This document shows, one piece after another, positions 1 through 7,587 of a stretch of DNA of 64,000 nt. The position numbers were made by a program, and so were the translations under genes. Every line of letters starts with the position of its first letter. Position 1 is the stretch's first letter. The stretch is from NCBI GenBank assembly GCA_964398185.1, contig CAYNML010000010.1, positions 1 through 64,000 on the forward strand, in the 5' to 3' direction. This stretch comes from Fen-1058 sp964398185 (GTDB lineage Bacteria; Chloroflexota; Anaerolineae; Fen-1058). The notes under the pieces were generated by a model that saw only the letters and a program-made list of their open reading frames with translations, had not been told where the DNA came from and did not search any database.

Positions 1-10
1 AGGAGGCGCT

Positions 11-66
11 GAGCCGACGAAGCAATCTCCTTGATTTGACCGAGATTGCTTCGCGCACTGCGGCTC
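11..66. repeat. Nested inverted repeat 3' of the cpsD-like gene
   Basis: GAAGCAATCTC (19-29) pairs perfectly with GAGATTGCTTC (42-52), and an outer GAGCCG (11-16) pairs with CGGCTC (61-66). The block lies just beyond the stop of the minus-strand gene that ends at 85. It has no clear T tract, so it is better called an intergenic hairpin repeat than a terminator. Confidence 0.6.
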
Positions 67-84
67 GCAATGACGGATAAAAAC

Positions 85-747
85 CTAATATCCACCCATG
101 CCGCTGTCCAGCGACGCGCCGGATAACACCGCGCCGATGACGCGGATGTGGAGTTTCTCCAACTGCTGCTTGGCGCGCTTGGCTTGCTCGCGCCGCGTCT
201 GCCCGGCTTGCACGACCAGTAACACGCCATCGACGCGCGTCCCCAGCACCGACGCATCGGTCACGGCAATGACGGGCGGCGCATCGAACAACACGATGTC
301 GGCCTGCGCCTTCAGCGCTTCGATCACATCCAGCATGCGCCGCGAGCCGAGCAGTTCTGCCGGGTTGGGCGGCAGCGGACCGCTGGTCAGCACCTTGAGG
401 TTGGGCACGTTGACGGCCTGCAGCGCCGGCTCGATCGGCCCTTTGGCGTCGATGAAAAGCGACGTCAGCCCTTTGTCGTTGCTCAGGCCGAAGAGCGTGT
501 GCAGCGCCGGGCGGCGCACGTCGGCATCGACCAGGATCGTTTTCTTGTCGCCCTGAGCCATCGAGACGGCCAGGTTCGCCACGGTGATCGATTTGTTTTC
601 GTTGGGCGCGACCGACGTGACCAACAGCGTGTGAATGGGCCGATCGAGGCTGGAGAAGTCGATGTTCGTGCGCAGCGTGCGATAGGCTTCGGCCGCCGGC
701 GAACGCGGATCGGAAAGTGTGATGAGAGCAGATGGTGTTTGGGACAT
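85..747 (-). CDS. CpsD/CapB-like polysaccharide biosynthesis tyrosine kinase or ATPase
   Basis: A 220-residue P-loop ATPase of the CpsD/CapB (BY-kinase) family, which with a Wzz-type membrane partner controls capsule or exopolysaccharide chain length. The start at 747 (MSQTPSAL) is chosen because residues upstream of it are encoded by an intergenic repeat. The Walker A' stretch ILVDADVRRP and Walker B IVLFDAPP are clear. The P-loop is odd: where the family has PGEGKS this protein has PNENKS, so both usual glycines are Asn, though the Lys-Ser pair stays. The C-terminal tyrosine cluster is reduced to a single final Tyr. It lies 89 nt downstream of the Wzz-like gene on the same strand, which fits a two-protein kinase system. 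ATP binding may be weakened; autophosphorylation is uncertain. Confidence 0.85.
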   Translation of the reverse strand: MSQTPSALITLSDPRSPAAEAYRTLRTNIDFSSLDRPIHTLLVTSVAPNENKSITVANLAVSMAQGDKKTILVDADVRRPALHTLFGLSNDKGLTSLFIDAKGPIEPALQAVNVPNLKVLTSGPLPPNPAELLGSRRMLDVIEALKAQADIVLFDAPPVIAVTDASVLGTRVDGVLLVVQAGQTRREQAKRAKQQLEKLHIRVIGAVLSGASLDSGMGGY

Positions 748-777
748 AGAGCATCCTGATGAGTGAGGCGTAATGAG

Positions 778-839
778 TAACGAGTAACCAGTAACGAGTA
801 ATGAGTAACATCTCATTACTCGTTACTGGTTACTCGTTA
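778..839. repeat. Perfect 28-bp inverted repeat made of GAGTAA-type words
   Basis: The arm at 778-805 is exactly complementary to 812-839, with a 6-nt loop. Each arm is itself built from near-repeats of TAACGAGTAA / CAGTAACGAG. The distal arm includes the TAA stop (837-839) of the wzz-like gene. One of many short-word hairpins in this window. Confidence 0.85.
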
Positions 840-1526
840 GGCCGTTTTTCTCTTTCGTGAGCGGACGGTTTCTGTGGCGGTCGCCGGAATCGCGCCGATG
901 ACGGTGGCGCCCAGCACGCGCTCCACATCGTCGGGCGAGCGCAGGATGTTGGACTCAATCGCTTCCAGGAAGAAGACAATGACGATGCCTAATAGGAAGC
1001 CGATGATCGCGCCGGCGACGACATTCAACGTCGTCTGCGGGCGGAACTTGCCCGTGGTGGGATTCTGCACGATGTTGGCGTCGACGCGATCTTCTTTGCG
1101 CTGTTTGAGGTTGTCTTGATCGCGCCACTGCACGAACTGATTGGCCCATTCCAGTGCCACACGCTCGGACTGCGCCGGGTCGGTGTCCACTACATCGATC
1201 TGGATGATGTAATCCTCGTCTTTCGACGCGATGGTGACTTTGCCCTTCAGGGTGTCGGGCTTCATGTCCAGCGCCAGCTGATTGATCACGCGCTGCGAAA
1301 AGTTGAGACTGTCGATGTAGCGCACGAAGCCGCGCAGAATTTGCTTGGTGGCCAGCAGTGTGCCGTTGTCGATCCGCTGCGGCCGGACGAAGACGCTGAT
1401 GGTGCTTTTGTATTCCACCGTTTGCATCTGGCTGAAGCCCCAGGCAGCGGCAGCGGTCAGCACGGTGGTCAAGATGATGATCCAGCCGCGCTTGCGCAGA
1501 ATGCGTAAGTAGTCGCGTAATTCCAT
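837..1526 (-). CDS. Wzz/YveK-like chain-length determinant protein
   Basis: A 229-residue membrane protein of the Wzz/chain-length determinant family. It starts MELRDYLRILRKRGW, has a first membrane helix at about residues 14-33 and a second near residues 168-190, and between them an extracytoplasmic domain. The cytoplasmic tail after the second helix (SPDDVERVLGATVIGAIP) matches the region that contacts the CpsD-type kinase encoded next. Gene order (Wzz, then kinase) is the usual one for Gram-positive-type split BY-kinases. It sits in a minus-strand polysaccharide block with a second Wzz-like protein and glycosyltransferases. The stop codon is supplied by the inverted repeat that follows. 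Confidence 0.88.
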   Translation of the reverse strand: MELRDYLRILRKRGWIIILTTVLTAAAAWGFSQMQTVEYKSTISVFVRPQRIDNGTLLATKQILRGFVRYIDSLNFSQRVINQLALDMKPDTLKGKVTIASKDEDYIIQIDVVDTDPAQSERVALEWANQFVQWRDQDNLKQRKEDRVDANIVQNPTTGKFRPQTTLNVVAGAIIGFLLGIVIVFFLEAIESNILRSPDDVERVLGATVIGAIPATATETVRSRKRKTA

Positions 1527-1588
1527 GAATGATTCGACCTCCGACGGGCGATTCTACCACACGTGTTACGTGGTGCGTGTTGCGTGCG

Positions 1589-2254
1589 CTACTTCTTCGG
1601 GATTTCGGCGATGACGTTTAACCCGATCGCTTCGGCGTCGGCCCGATCGCGAATGCGCGGATCGAAGTACCAGACGAGAAAGGCCAGCACCACGCCCAAC
1701 GCCAACCCTAAAGCGAGACGGATCGGGATGTCGAGCCGGGTGCGCAGTGACGGGGCCGCCGGGGCCACGACGACACCATCGAGCGCCGTCACGACCGCGC
1801 CTTCGCCATTCTGCGGAAAGATCACGTTATTACGGATTTGCAGCACTGTGATCGCGGCATGGCCGATGGCCGTGAGCCGATCGGGATTGCCGCCGTTGAG
1901 ATAGAGTACGACGATGCTGCGGAGATGATCGGACACGAGCGAACCAGCCACCTCGCCGGCGGTGATGTCGCCGCCCGCCACGTTGGCCACGGCCTGCGCA
2001 AAATCACCGGTCTTGGCCCAATCGCTGAGACCGCCCGCGATGTATTCCGACGTCAGCCACGCCGGATACTTGCGATCGTACAGGGATGTGGTCTGCTGTT
2101 CGGGCGTGTAACCCACTGAGAAACGCAGCGTCGAGGTGTAGGTCTCCGCCGGGGCGCGATAAGTGATCAGCGTGAACACGCCGACGAGCAGCGGCGGCAG
2201 GATGATGAGATACCAGTAGCGTTGCAGGATTTTGAGCAGGGTGCGAAGTTCCAT
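1589..2254 (-). CDS. Second Wzz-like chain-length determinant protein
   Basis: A 221-residue paralogue-like protein with the same layout as its neighbour: MELRTLLKILQRYW, a membrane helix at about 15-33, an external middle domain, a second helix at about 178-196 (ALGLALGVVLAFLVW), and a short tail ending AEIPKK. The two Wzz-like proteins share the MELR start and the end motif (I-A-E/A-I-P), but this one lacks the long tail after the second helix. Two non-identical chain-length proteins beside one kinase suggests either a hetero-oligomer or two polymer lengths; this is inference. Confidence 0.82.
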   Translation of the reverse strand: MELRTLLKILQRYWYLIILPPLLVGVFTLITYRAPAETYTSTLRFSVGYTPEQQTTSLYDRKYPAWLTSEYIAGGLSDWAKTGDFAQAVANVAGGDITAGEVAGSLVSDHLRSIVVLYLNGGNPDRLTAIGHAAITVLQIRNNVIFPQNGEGAVVTALDGVVVAPAAPSLRTRLDIPIRLALGLALGVVLAFLVWYFDPRIRDRADAEAIGLNVIAEIPKK

Positions 2255-2272
2255 GCGAGCCTCTCGTGTGTC

Positions 2273-2326
2273 AAACGTGAAACGTAAAGCGTACGGGCCA
2301 TTCCGTTTTACGCATGACGCTTTACG
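2273..2326. repeat. CGTAAA-type hairpin repeat overlapping a gene end
   Basis: CGTAAAGCGT (2283-2292) pairs with ACGCTTTACG (2317-2326). The distal arm encodes the last residues (VKRHA) and stop of the minus-strand glycosyltransferase that ends at 2308, so the repeat forms part of the reading frame. Confidence 0.75.
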
Positions 2327-3420
2327 AAGTCAGCATACTTCTCTTCAATGAACGTCGTCAATTTTTGCCGGAACGTTTCCGTGCTGAACGTTTCGGCATG
2401 CGCGCGGATGACGGCGGGATCAAACTTCAGCGTGTTGCAGCGCTTGACGGCGGCGCTGATCGATGCGACGGTCTGCTCGGCAAAGAGCACGCCGGTCTGG
2501 CCGTCGATCACCGTGTCCAGCGCGCCGCCGGCGCCAAAGGCGATGACCGGGCGCCCGCTGGCCTGCGCTTCCACGGGCGTAATGCCGAAGTCCTCGCGGC
2601 CCGGAAAGATGAAGGCTTTGCAGCGCGCCATCAAATCGGGCAGGTCGGCATCGGGCACGCGGCCCAGGAATTGCACGTTCGGTTTCGCCAGCTTTTCCAG
2701 GCGGGCGGCGTCACGCCCCACCCCGGCGATGACCAGCGGCAGCCCCAGTTGATTGAAGGCCTCGATCGCCAGATCGAGCCGCTTGTAGGGGATCAGCCGC
2801 GACACGATGAGATAGTAATCGCCGTGCGTGGGCTGCGGCGCAAAGCGGCGAATATCGACCGGTGGATAGATGATGTCCGATTCGCGCCGGTAGTAACGCT
2901 GGATGCGCTGCTGAATCTCGGTGCTGATGGCGATGAAGTGATCGACCTGCTGGGCGGCGCGATAATCCCAGCGGCGCAGCGCCGCAACCAACGGCTTCAG
3001 TGCGAGCCGCGCTGCACTGCTCAGGCCCTCGCTGCGCGCGTACTCGTCAAAGGCCCAGACGTAGCGTGTGGGCGCCAGGCAGTAGCAGATGTGCAGCGCC
3101 AGTTTCTTTCGCTGCTGCGTGTGAACGCCATGGCAGAAGCCGCTCTTGTTGCTGAGCACCACATCGTAGCGGGCCAGGTTCAGAGAAGACCACGCGGCGG
3201 GATAGAGCGCAAGGTAGTGTTGATGGTGGTCATAGATGCCGGGCGCGCGATTGAGCCACAAGGGGCGAATATTCCAGCCCATGTAAGCGGGCGGCATTTC
3301 GTCGCGCCAGTAGATGCTGGTGTAGATGGGCGCGCGCGGGAACAGCTGGACGAGATTTTCCAGCACGGCTTCGGCGCCGCCCATTTGGTTGAGCCAGTCG
3401 TGAACGAGAGCAACTTCCAT
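2308..3420 (-). CDS. GT4-family glycosyltransferase
   Basis: A 370-residue GT-B fold glycosyltransferase (GT4-like), probably adding a sugar during exopolysaccharide assembly at the cytoplasmic face. The N-terminal acceptor domain starts MEVALVHDWLNQMGGAE. The C-terminal nucleotide-sugar domain begins about residue 200 (YYLIVSRLIPYKRLD) and contains the family's E-x7-E signature in EDFGITPVEAQASG and the GGALDTV loop. The last five residues are encoded by an intergenic repeat arm. It lies between the Wzz pair and rnhB on one strand. The donor and acceptor sugars cannot be read from sequence. Confidence 0.88.
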   Translation of the reverse strand: MEVALVHDWLNQMGGAEAVLENLVQLFPRAPIYTSIYWRDEMPPAYMGWNIRPLWLNRAPGIYDHHQHYLALYPAAWSSLNLARYDVVLSNKSGFCHGVHTQQRKKLALHICYCLAPTRYVWAFDEYARSEGLSSAARLALKPLVAALRRWDYRAAQQVDHFIAISTEIQQRIQRYYRRESDIIYPPVDIRRFAPQPTHGDYYLIVSRLIPYKRLDLAIEAFNQLGLPLVIAGVGRDAARLEKLAKPNVQFLGRVPDADLPDLMARCKAFIFPGREDFGITPVEAQASGRPVIAFGAGGALDTVIDGQTGVLFAEQTVASISAAVKRCNTLKFDPAVIRAHAETFSTETFRQKLTTFIEEKYADFVKRHA

Positions 3421-3452
3421 GGAACGTAACGAGTAATGAGTAATGCGTAAAA
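3421..3452. repeat. Short-word repeat (CGTAACGAGTAATG type)
   Basis: The 32-nt spacer between the glycosyltransferase start and the rnhB stop consists almost entirely of GTAACGAGTAATGAGTAATG-like words, the same family as the hairpin at 778-839. It has no second arm here. Confidence 0.6.
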
Positions 3453-4127
3453 TCAGATTAGCCGATCAGCGAGCAGGGCACTAATGGGTTTGAATGAGCG
3501 ACGATGGATAGCGCACGGCCCGACCGATTGTAGCGCGGCTCGATGAATCTGTGTGCCGTATCCCTTGTGGCGCGCGAAGCCGTAAGCCGGATAGTGCGCG
3601 TCGAGATCGATCAACAGCCGATCGCGCGTGACCTTGGCCAGAATGGACGCCGCCGCCACGGATAACGAGATTGAGTCGGCGAAATTGAACACGGCCTGCG
3701 GTTGGGGCACCTGCGGCAAGCGCACCGCATCGATGATCAGCGCATCGGGCTGCGGCGCTAACGCGGCCACGGCGCGTGTCATGGCCAGCCGAGTCGCGGG
3801 CAGAATGCCGAGTTCATCAATCTCGGCAACACTGCCCTGGCCGATGCCGTACGCGAGGCAATGATCGATGATGATCTGATACAACTTGTCGCGCTGGCGC
3901 GCCGAGAGTTGTTTGGAATCGTTAACCTCCCGGAGGCTTGAAGCCTCCGGGAGGTTGAGTATCACGGCGGCAGCCACCACGGGGCCGGCCCAGGCGCCGC
4001 GCCCGGCTTCGTCGAGGCCCGCGATGCGGCGATGACCCGCCTGCTGCAAGTGCCGTTCGCGATCGAGCGTAGGCCGATCGGGTAAAGCGGGATTACGACT
4101 TCCGGTCATATAACCCGCGCCAGCCAT
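3453..4127 (-). CDS. rnhB: Ribonuclease HII
   Basis: A 224-residue RNase HII, which cuts the RNA strand of RNA-DNA hybrids and single ribonucleotides in DNA. The type-2 signature GLDEAGRG holds the first two acidic metal ligands (Asp39, Glu40); NDSKQLS, LIIDAV and the helix SVAAASILAKVTRD follow in order. The start may be 4127 or the internal ATG at 4109; both lie inside the 3' end of the upstream GT2 gene, so the two overlap by 17-35 nt. The loop between strand ILN and NDSKQLS is longer than in E. coli RNase HII, and its coding DNA is a perfect 33-bp palindrome (see separate entry), so this loop is probably a repeat insertion. Confidence 0.93.
   Translation of the reverse strand: MAGAGYMTGSRNPALPDRPTLDRERHLQQAGHRRIAGLDEAGRGAWAGPVVAAAVILNLPEASSLREVNDSKQLSARQRDKLYQIIIDHCLAYGIGQGSVAEIDELGILPATRLAMTRAVAALAPQPDALIIDAVRLPQVPQPQAVFNFADSISLSVAAASILAKVTRDRLLIDLDAHYPAYGFARHKGYGTQIHRAALQSVGPCAIHRRSFKPISALLADRLI
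3924..3956. repeat. Perfect palindromic repeat inside rnhB
   Basis: AACCTCCCGGAGGCTT (3924-3939) is followed by one base and its exact reverse complement (3941-3956). The 33 bp lie in frame inside rnhB and encode most of the loop LPEASSLREV between two conserved motifs. Confidence 0.9.
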
Positions 4128-4827
4128 TCCGCCGGACTTTGAGCACTTCCAGCACCATGTTGATCGAATCTTTGAGCGGGCTGATGCGGCTCTGCGGGCG
4201 GTAGTACCAGGTGATGGGCACTTCGATCAATTTGTAGTGATGCTTCAGCGCGATGAAGAGCACTTCCACATCAAAGCCCCAGCCGTCGATGGTCTGTAAG
4301 GCGAAGACATCGCGCGCGACTTCGCGGCGGAAGACTTTGAAGCCGCACTGCGTGTCTTGAATCTTGGGAATGGCCAGCACGCGCACAATGAGGTTGAAGA
4401 CGCGGCCCATCAGATGGCGGTACTGCGGTTCGCCGACACGGCGCGCACCAGGCGCTTCGCGCGACGCGATAGCGACGTCGTAGGCATCAACCGCGGGGGG
4501 CATGAATTTGCTGATTTCTTCGACGGGCATGGAGAAGTCCGCGTCGCAGATGAAGAGGTAGTCGCCCTGGCCGGCGAGCATGCCCAGCTGCACGGCTGCG
4601 CCCTTGCCCTGCCGCGGCTGGTGCAGGACGCGCGCGTAGGAATGCGCGGCGGCGAACTCAGCGGCGATCTGCGGCGTGGCGTCGCGGCTGTTATTATTGA
4701 CGACAATCACTTCGATGGGGTACGACTGGGCTGCCACAAACCGATCGACCTGATCCAGGCTCGTCGGCAGGCGGTTTGCTTCGTTGTACGCCGGGATGAT
4801 AATGGATAACAGCGGTGGCGTGGCGAT
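4093..4827 (-). CDS. GT2-family glycosyltransferase (dolichyl-phosphate sugar synthase-like), probable non-ATG start
   Basis: A GT-A fold glycosyltransferase resembling dolichyl/polyprenyl-phosphate glucosyl- or mannosyltransferases; it would charge a lipid carrier with a sugar. Visible motifs are LLSIIIPAYNEANRLP, VIVVNNNSRD, the DAD-type metal site FICDADFS, and KIQDTQCGFKVF followed by GWGFDVE. The first ATG/GTG in frame (GTG at 4737) would remove the conserved first strand. The open frame runs on to a stop at 4837-4839 with no ATG, GTG or TTG; a GAGGA box (4838-4834) sits six bases before ATC at 4827. I therefore place the start at this ATC, with ATC 4830 as an alternative. A base error in the assembly could also explain it. 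The 3' end overlaps rnhB. Confidence 0.75.
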   Translation of the reverse strand: MATPPLLSIIIPAYNEANRLPTSLDQVDRFVAAQSYPIEVIVVNNNSRDATPQIAAEFAAAHSYARVLHQPRQGKGAAVQLGMLAGQGDYLFICDADFSMPVEEISKFMPPAVDAYDVAIASREAPGARRVGEPQYRHLMGRVFNLIVRVLAIPKIQDTQCGFKVFRREVARDVFALQTIDGWGFDVEVLFIALKHHYKLIEVPITWYYRPQSRISPLKDSINMVLEVLKVRRNGWRGLYDRKS

Positions 4828-4940
4828 GATCGATCCTCACGAAAGCCGCGCCGGATGGGCGCGGTCAGAGTGACGTTAGAATACCGCGAACGATGCGATT
4901 CGTCAATCGGGTTAGGGTGTCAACGGATAGGCAGCGAATC

Positions 4941-5168
4941 AGCGGATGATGGCAGCGGATGATGGCAGCGGATGATGGCAGCGGATGATGGCAGCGGATG
5001 ATGGCAGNNNNNNNNNNNNNNNNNNNNNNNNNNNNNNNNNNNNNNNNNNNNNNNNNNNNNNNNNNNNNNNNNNNNNNNNNNNNNNNNNNNNNNNNNNNNN
5101 NNNNNNNCAGCGGATGATGGCAGCGGATGATGGCAGCGGATGATGGCAGCGGATGATGGCAGCGGATG
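4941..5168. repeat. 13-bp tandem repeat array (AGCGGATGATGGC) interrupted by an assembly gap
   Basis: About five units precede (4941-5007) and about five follow (5108-5168) a run of 100 N. Units are nearly identical. Because 13 is not a multiple of three, all frames stay open and give false reading frames. The true copy number is unknown. The whole stretch 4840-5370 contains no credible gene. Confidence 0.92.
5008..5107. other. Assembly gap (100 N)
   Basis: Exactly 100 N inside the 13-bp tandem array; a placeholder of unknown real length. Confidence 0.97.
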
Positions 5169-5373
5169 GTAACGGATGAAGACTTGCCGTTAAGGGAAGA
5201 TGAAACGCGGCCTGTGGTTTTGTCAGCGAAGTGTCGGAGGAGGTTGTAGACAAATTGTTCAAGATCGGGTACAACTATTGCAAGGTTGGGGAGTAGCCAC
5301 CACAAGGCCAATTAATCGTCAATACGAGGCGGAGATCGCTTCCGGTTGATTGGATGCAAGTAGACATTGGCGA

Positions 5374-5411
5374 GACCACCATGACACAAGTTGTCGTGGT
5401 GGTCTTTTCTT
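5374..5411 (+). terminator. Intrinsic terminator just upstream of htpX
   Basis: A 13-bp stem (5374-5386 with 5392-5404, one U-G pair), 5-nt loop, then TTTTCTT. It ends about 20 nt before the htpX start and a few bases before its AGGAGGA ribosome site. Either it ends an upstream transcript or it acts as an attenuator in the htpX leader. Confidence 0.8.
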
Positions 5412-5430
5412 ATATCAGGAGGAAATAAAC

Positions 5431-6306
5431 ATGCAAGCGTGGAATACACTGAAAACAACGGTGTTGCTGGCGACCCTGACAGGGTTGTTGGTTGTCGTTG
5501 GATCAACGCTGGGCGGGACGAGCGGGATGATCATTGCGTTCGTGTTCGCCGTGGCGCTGAACCTGGGCGCATGGTGGTTCAGCGACAAGCTGGCGTTGAG
5601 CATGAGCGGCGCAAAACCGGTGAGCGAGAGCGATCAGCCGGAACTGCACCGCATGATCGAGACGTTGAGCGCGCGTGCGGATATTCCGAAACCGGCGGTG
5701 TATGTGATTGAGAGCGATGCGCCGAATGCGTTTGCGACCGGGCGCAGCCCTGCGAAGGGCGCGGTGGCCGTTACGACCGGACTGCTGCGGCTGCTCGATC
5801 GGGATGAGGTGGCCGGGGTGATCGCGCACGAGTTGGCGCACATCCGCCACCGGGATACGTTGATTTCCAGCATCGTGGCGACGATGGCAGGCGTGATTAC
5901 GATGCTGGCGAACATGGCGCAGTGGGCGCTGCTCTTCGGCGGGCTGGGCGGTTCGTCGGATGATGAGGACAACGGCGGCGGGGTGTTTGGCAGTTTGATC
6001 ATGATCGTGCTGGCCCCGATTGCGGCGCTGTTGATTCAGATGGCGATCTCGCGCTCGCGCGAGTACGCGGCCGATGCAGGCGGCGCGCAGATTGTGGGCG
6101 ATCCGCTTCCGCTGGCCGACGCGCTGGAGAAGTTGGAGATCACTTCGCGGCGCGTGCCGATGGAGGTCAATCCGGCGACGTCGCATCTCTACATCGTCAA
6201 TCCGCTGCACGGCGGGCTGGCGGGGTTGTTCAGCACACACCCGGCAACGCAGGAGCGCGTGGCGCGCTTGCGGGCCATGACGGCGCTGGAGTTGGCGGCG
6301 GCGTAG
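5431..6306 (+). CDS. htpX: HtpX-like membrane zinc metalloprotease (M48)
   Basis: A 291-residue M48B protease for quality control of membrane proteins. The start at 5431 follows a strong AGGAGGA site. Two membrane helices lie at the N-terminus (about 9-45), the zinc motif HELAH is in VAGVIAHELAHIRHRD near residue 135, a further hydrophobic stretch follows (about 150-215), and the third zinc ligand region SREYAADAGGA comes after it. Length and order match HtpX. An intrinsic terminator precedes the gene, which suggests conditional read-through or an independent promoter between 5240 and 5370; I found no strong promoter there. Confidence 0.93.
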   Translation: MQAWNTLKTTVLLATLTGLLVVVGSTLGGTSGMIIAFVFAVALNLGAWWFSDKLALSMSGAKPVSESDQPELHRMIETLSARADIPKPAVYVIESDAPNAFATGRSPAKGAVAVTTGLLRLLDRDEVAGVIAHELAHIRHRDTLISSIVATMAGVITMLANMAQWALLFGGLGGSSDDEDNGGGVFGSLIMIVLAPIAALLIQMAISRSREYAADAGGAQIVGDPLPLADALEKLEITSRRVPMEVNPATSHLYIVNPLHGGLAGLFSTHPATQERVARLRAMTALELAAA

Positions 6307-6374
6307 ACAACGAGACAGCGAAGCAGCGAGTCGGTGAAGCAACGAATCAGCGAATCAGCGAAGCGACCGATTAC
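6306..6374. repeat. Short-word repeat (CAGCGAATCAGCGAAGC type)
   Basis: A 69-nt spacer beginning at the htpX stop and composed of CAGCGA / GAAGCA / ACGAAT words. It resembles the other intergenic short-word repeats but forms no clear hairpin. Confidence 0.6.
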
Positions 6375-6422
6375 TGGAAAAGTAGATGACGGAATACGGA
6401 CTGCGCACTACGGAGGTGTGAG

Positions 6423-7502
6423 ATGGGCTGGTCATTGAAGTTAGGCAGATGGTTTGGCATTGAAGTGAATTTGCATGTGACGTTTTTGTTGTTGATTGGG
6501 TTTCTGGCCGTGACCGGATTCGCGGCCACGCGCAATGCGGGCGCGGTGGTCGGCAACATTGGTTTCCTGCTGGCGCTGTTCCTGTGCGTGCTGCTGCACG
6601 AGTTCGGTCACGCGCTGGCCGCGCGGCGTTACGGCATCCCGACGAGGGACATTACGCTGCTGCCCATCGGCGGGGTGGCGCGGCTGGAACGGATGCCGAC
6701 CGATCCGAAGCAGGAACTGGTGGTGGCGCTGGCCGGGCCGGCGGTGAACGTGGTGATTGCGCTGATCCTGCTCCCGATTGTGGCAGTTTCCAACGTCGCG
6801 TTCTTCGAGCGGCTGTTCACGACGAATCTGTTTCTCGTGGCGTTCAATATGATCCCGGCGTTCCCAATGGACGGCGGACGCGTGCTGCGCGCGGGGCTAG
6901 CGCTGAAGATGGACTACGCCAAAGCGACTAGCACCGCGGCGACGATCGGGCAGGGCTTCGCGGTGGTGTTCGGTATCGTCGGGCTGTTCACCAATCCGTT
7001 CTTGATCTTGATCGCGGTGTTCGTCTGGTTTGGCGCGGCGGGCGAGTCGCAAATGACGCAGACGCAATCGAAGCTGGCGGGCGTGCCGGTAGAACGCGCG
7101 ATGCTGACGTCGTTCGAGACGCTCTCGCCGATCAATTCGCTGCGGTACGTGACGCACCTGGTGCTGGCCGGATCGCAACAGGAATTTCCCGTCGTCGAGA
7201 ACGGTAAGCCGATCGGGCTGATGACGCGCGCGGATTTATTCACCGCGTTGACGCAGTTTGGGCCGCTGGGCCTGGTGGCGCAGGCGATGCGGCGCGATTT
7301 TATCGCCGTGGAGGCGGGCGATCCGTTGACGGCGGCGGCTGAGAAATTGCAGACCGGGCAGGCGCGATCGTTGCTTGTGCTGCGTGACGGGCAGCTGGCC
7401 GGCCTGTTGACGCTGGAGAATGTGCAGGAGTTTGCGCTGATTCAGGCGGCTTTGGAAAAGAATGTGCGTGGTGATAAGATTGAAGCACTGCGAACGACGT
7501 GA
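6423..7502 (+). CDS. M50 site-2-type membrane protease with two CBS domains
   Basis: A 359-residue rhomboid-unrelated intramembrane zinc protease (M50, SpoIVFB-like). The first half is hydrophobic; HEFGH in LLHEFGHALAARRYG (about residue 60) supplies zinc ligands and the base, and NMIPAFPMDGGRVL (about 140-155) the third ligand. Residues about 230-345 form a CBS pair, which in this family senses nucleotides and gates proteolysis. It sits between htpX and a Ca-type ATPase on one strand, an envelope-stress-like grouping. GGTGTG before the ATG at 6423 is a weak ribosome site. The substrate is unknown. Confidence 0.9.
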   Translation: MGWSLKLGRWFGIEVNLHVTFLLLIGFLAVTGFAATRNAGAVVGNIGFLLALFLCVLLHEFGHALAARRYGIPTRDITLLPIGGVARLERMPTDPKQELVVALAGPAVNVVIALILLPIVAVSNVAFFERLFTTNLFLVAFNMIPAFPMDGGRVLRAGLALKMDYAKATSTAATIGQGFAVVFGIVGLFTNPFLILIAVFVWFGAAGESQMTQTQSKLAGVPVERAMLTSFETLSPINSLRYVTHLVLAGSQQEFPVVENGKPIGLMTRADLFTALTQFGPLGLVAQAMRRDFIAVEAGDPLTAAAEKLQTGQARSLLVLRDGQLAGLLTLENVQEFALIQAALEKNVRGDKIEALRTT

Positions 7503-7529
7503 AGCGTGAAGCGTAAAACGTAAAGAGGG

Positions 7530-7568
7530 ATTGCACGGAAGGACAATGCGGAGTTGCTTCCGTGCAAT
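7530..7568 (+). promoter_or_regulatory. Stem-loop in the leader of the P-type ATPase gene
   Basis: ATTGCACGGAAG (7530-7541) pairs perfectly with CTTCCGTGCAAT (7557-7568) around a 15-nt loop, ending 8 nt before the GAGGA ribosome site of the gene that starts at 7588. No T tract follows, so it is not a typical terminator; upstream lies a GTGAAGCGTAAAACG short-word repeat (7503-7525). Confidence 0.55.
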
Positions 7569-7587
7569 TCATGTTGAGGAGCGACGG

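Noticed and set aside
4941..5168. CRISPR array
   Set aside because: Units of 13 bp abut with no spacers, and no cas genes are present.
4865..5311. Open reading frames over the 13-bp tandem array
   Set aside because: A 13-bp unit without stops opens all frames; the protein is a periodic artefact and includes the N gap.
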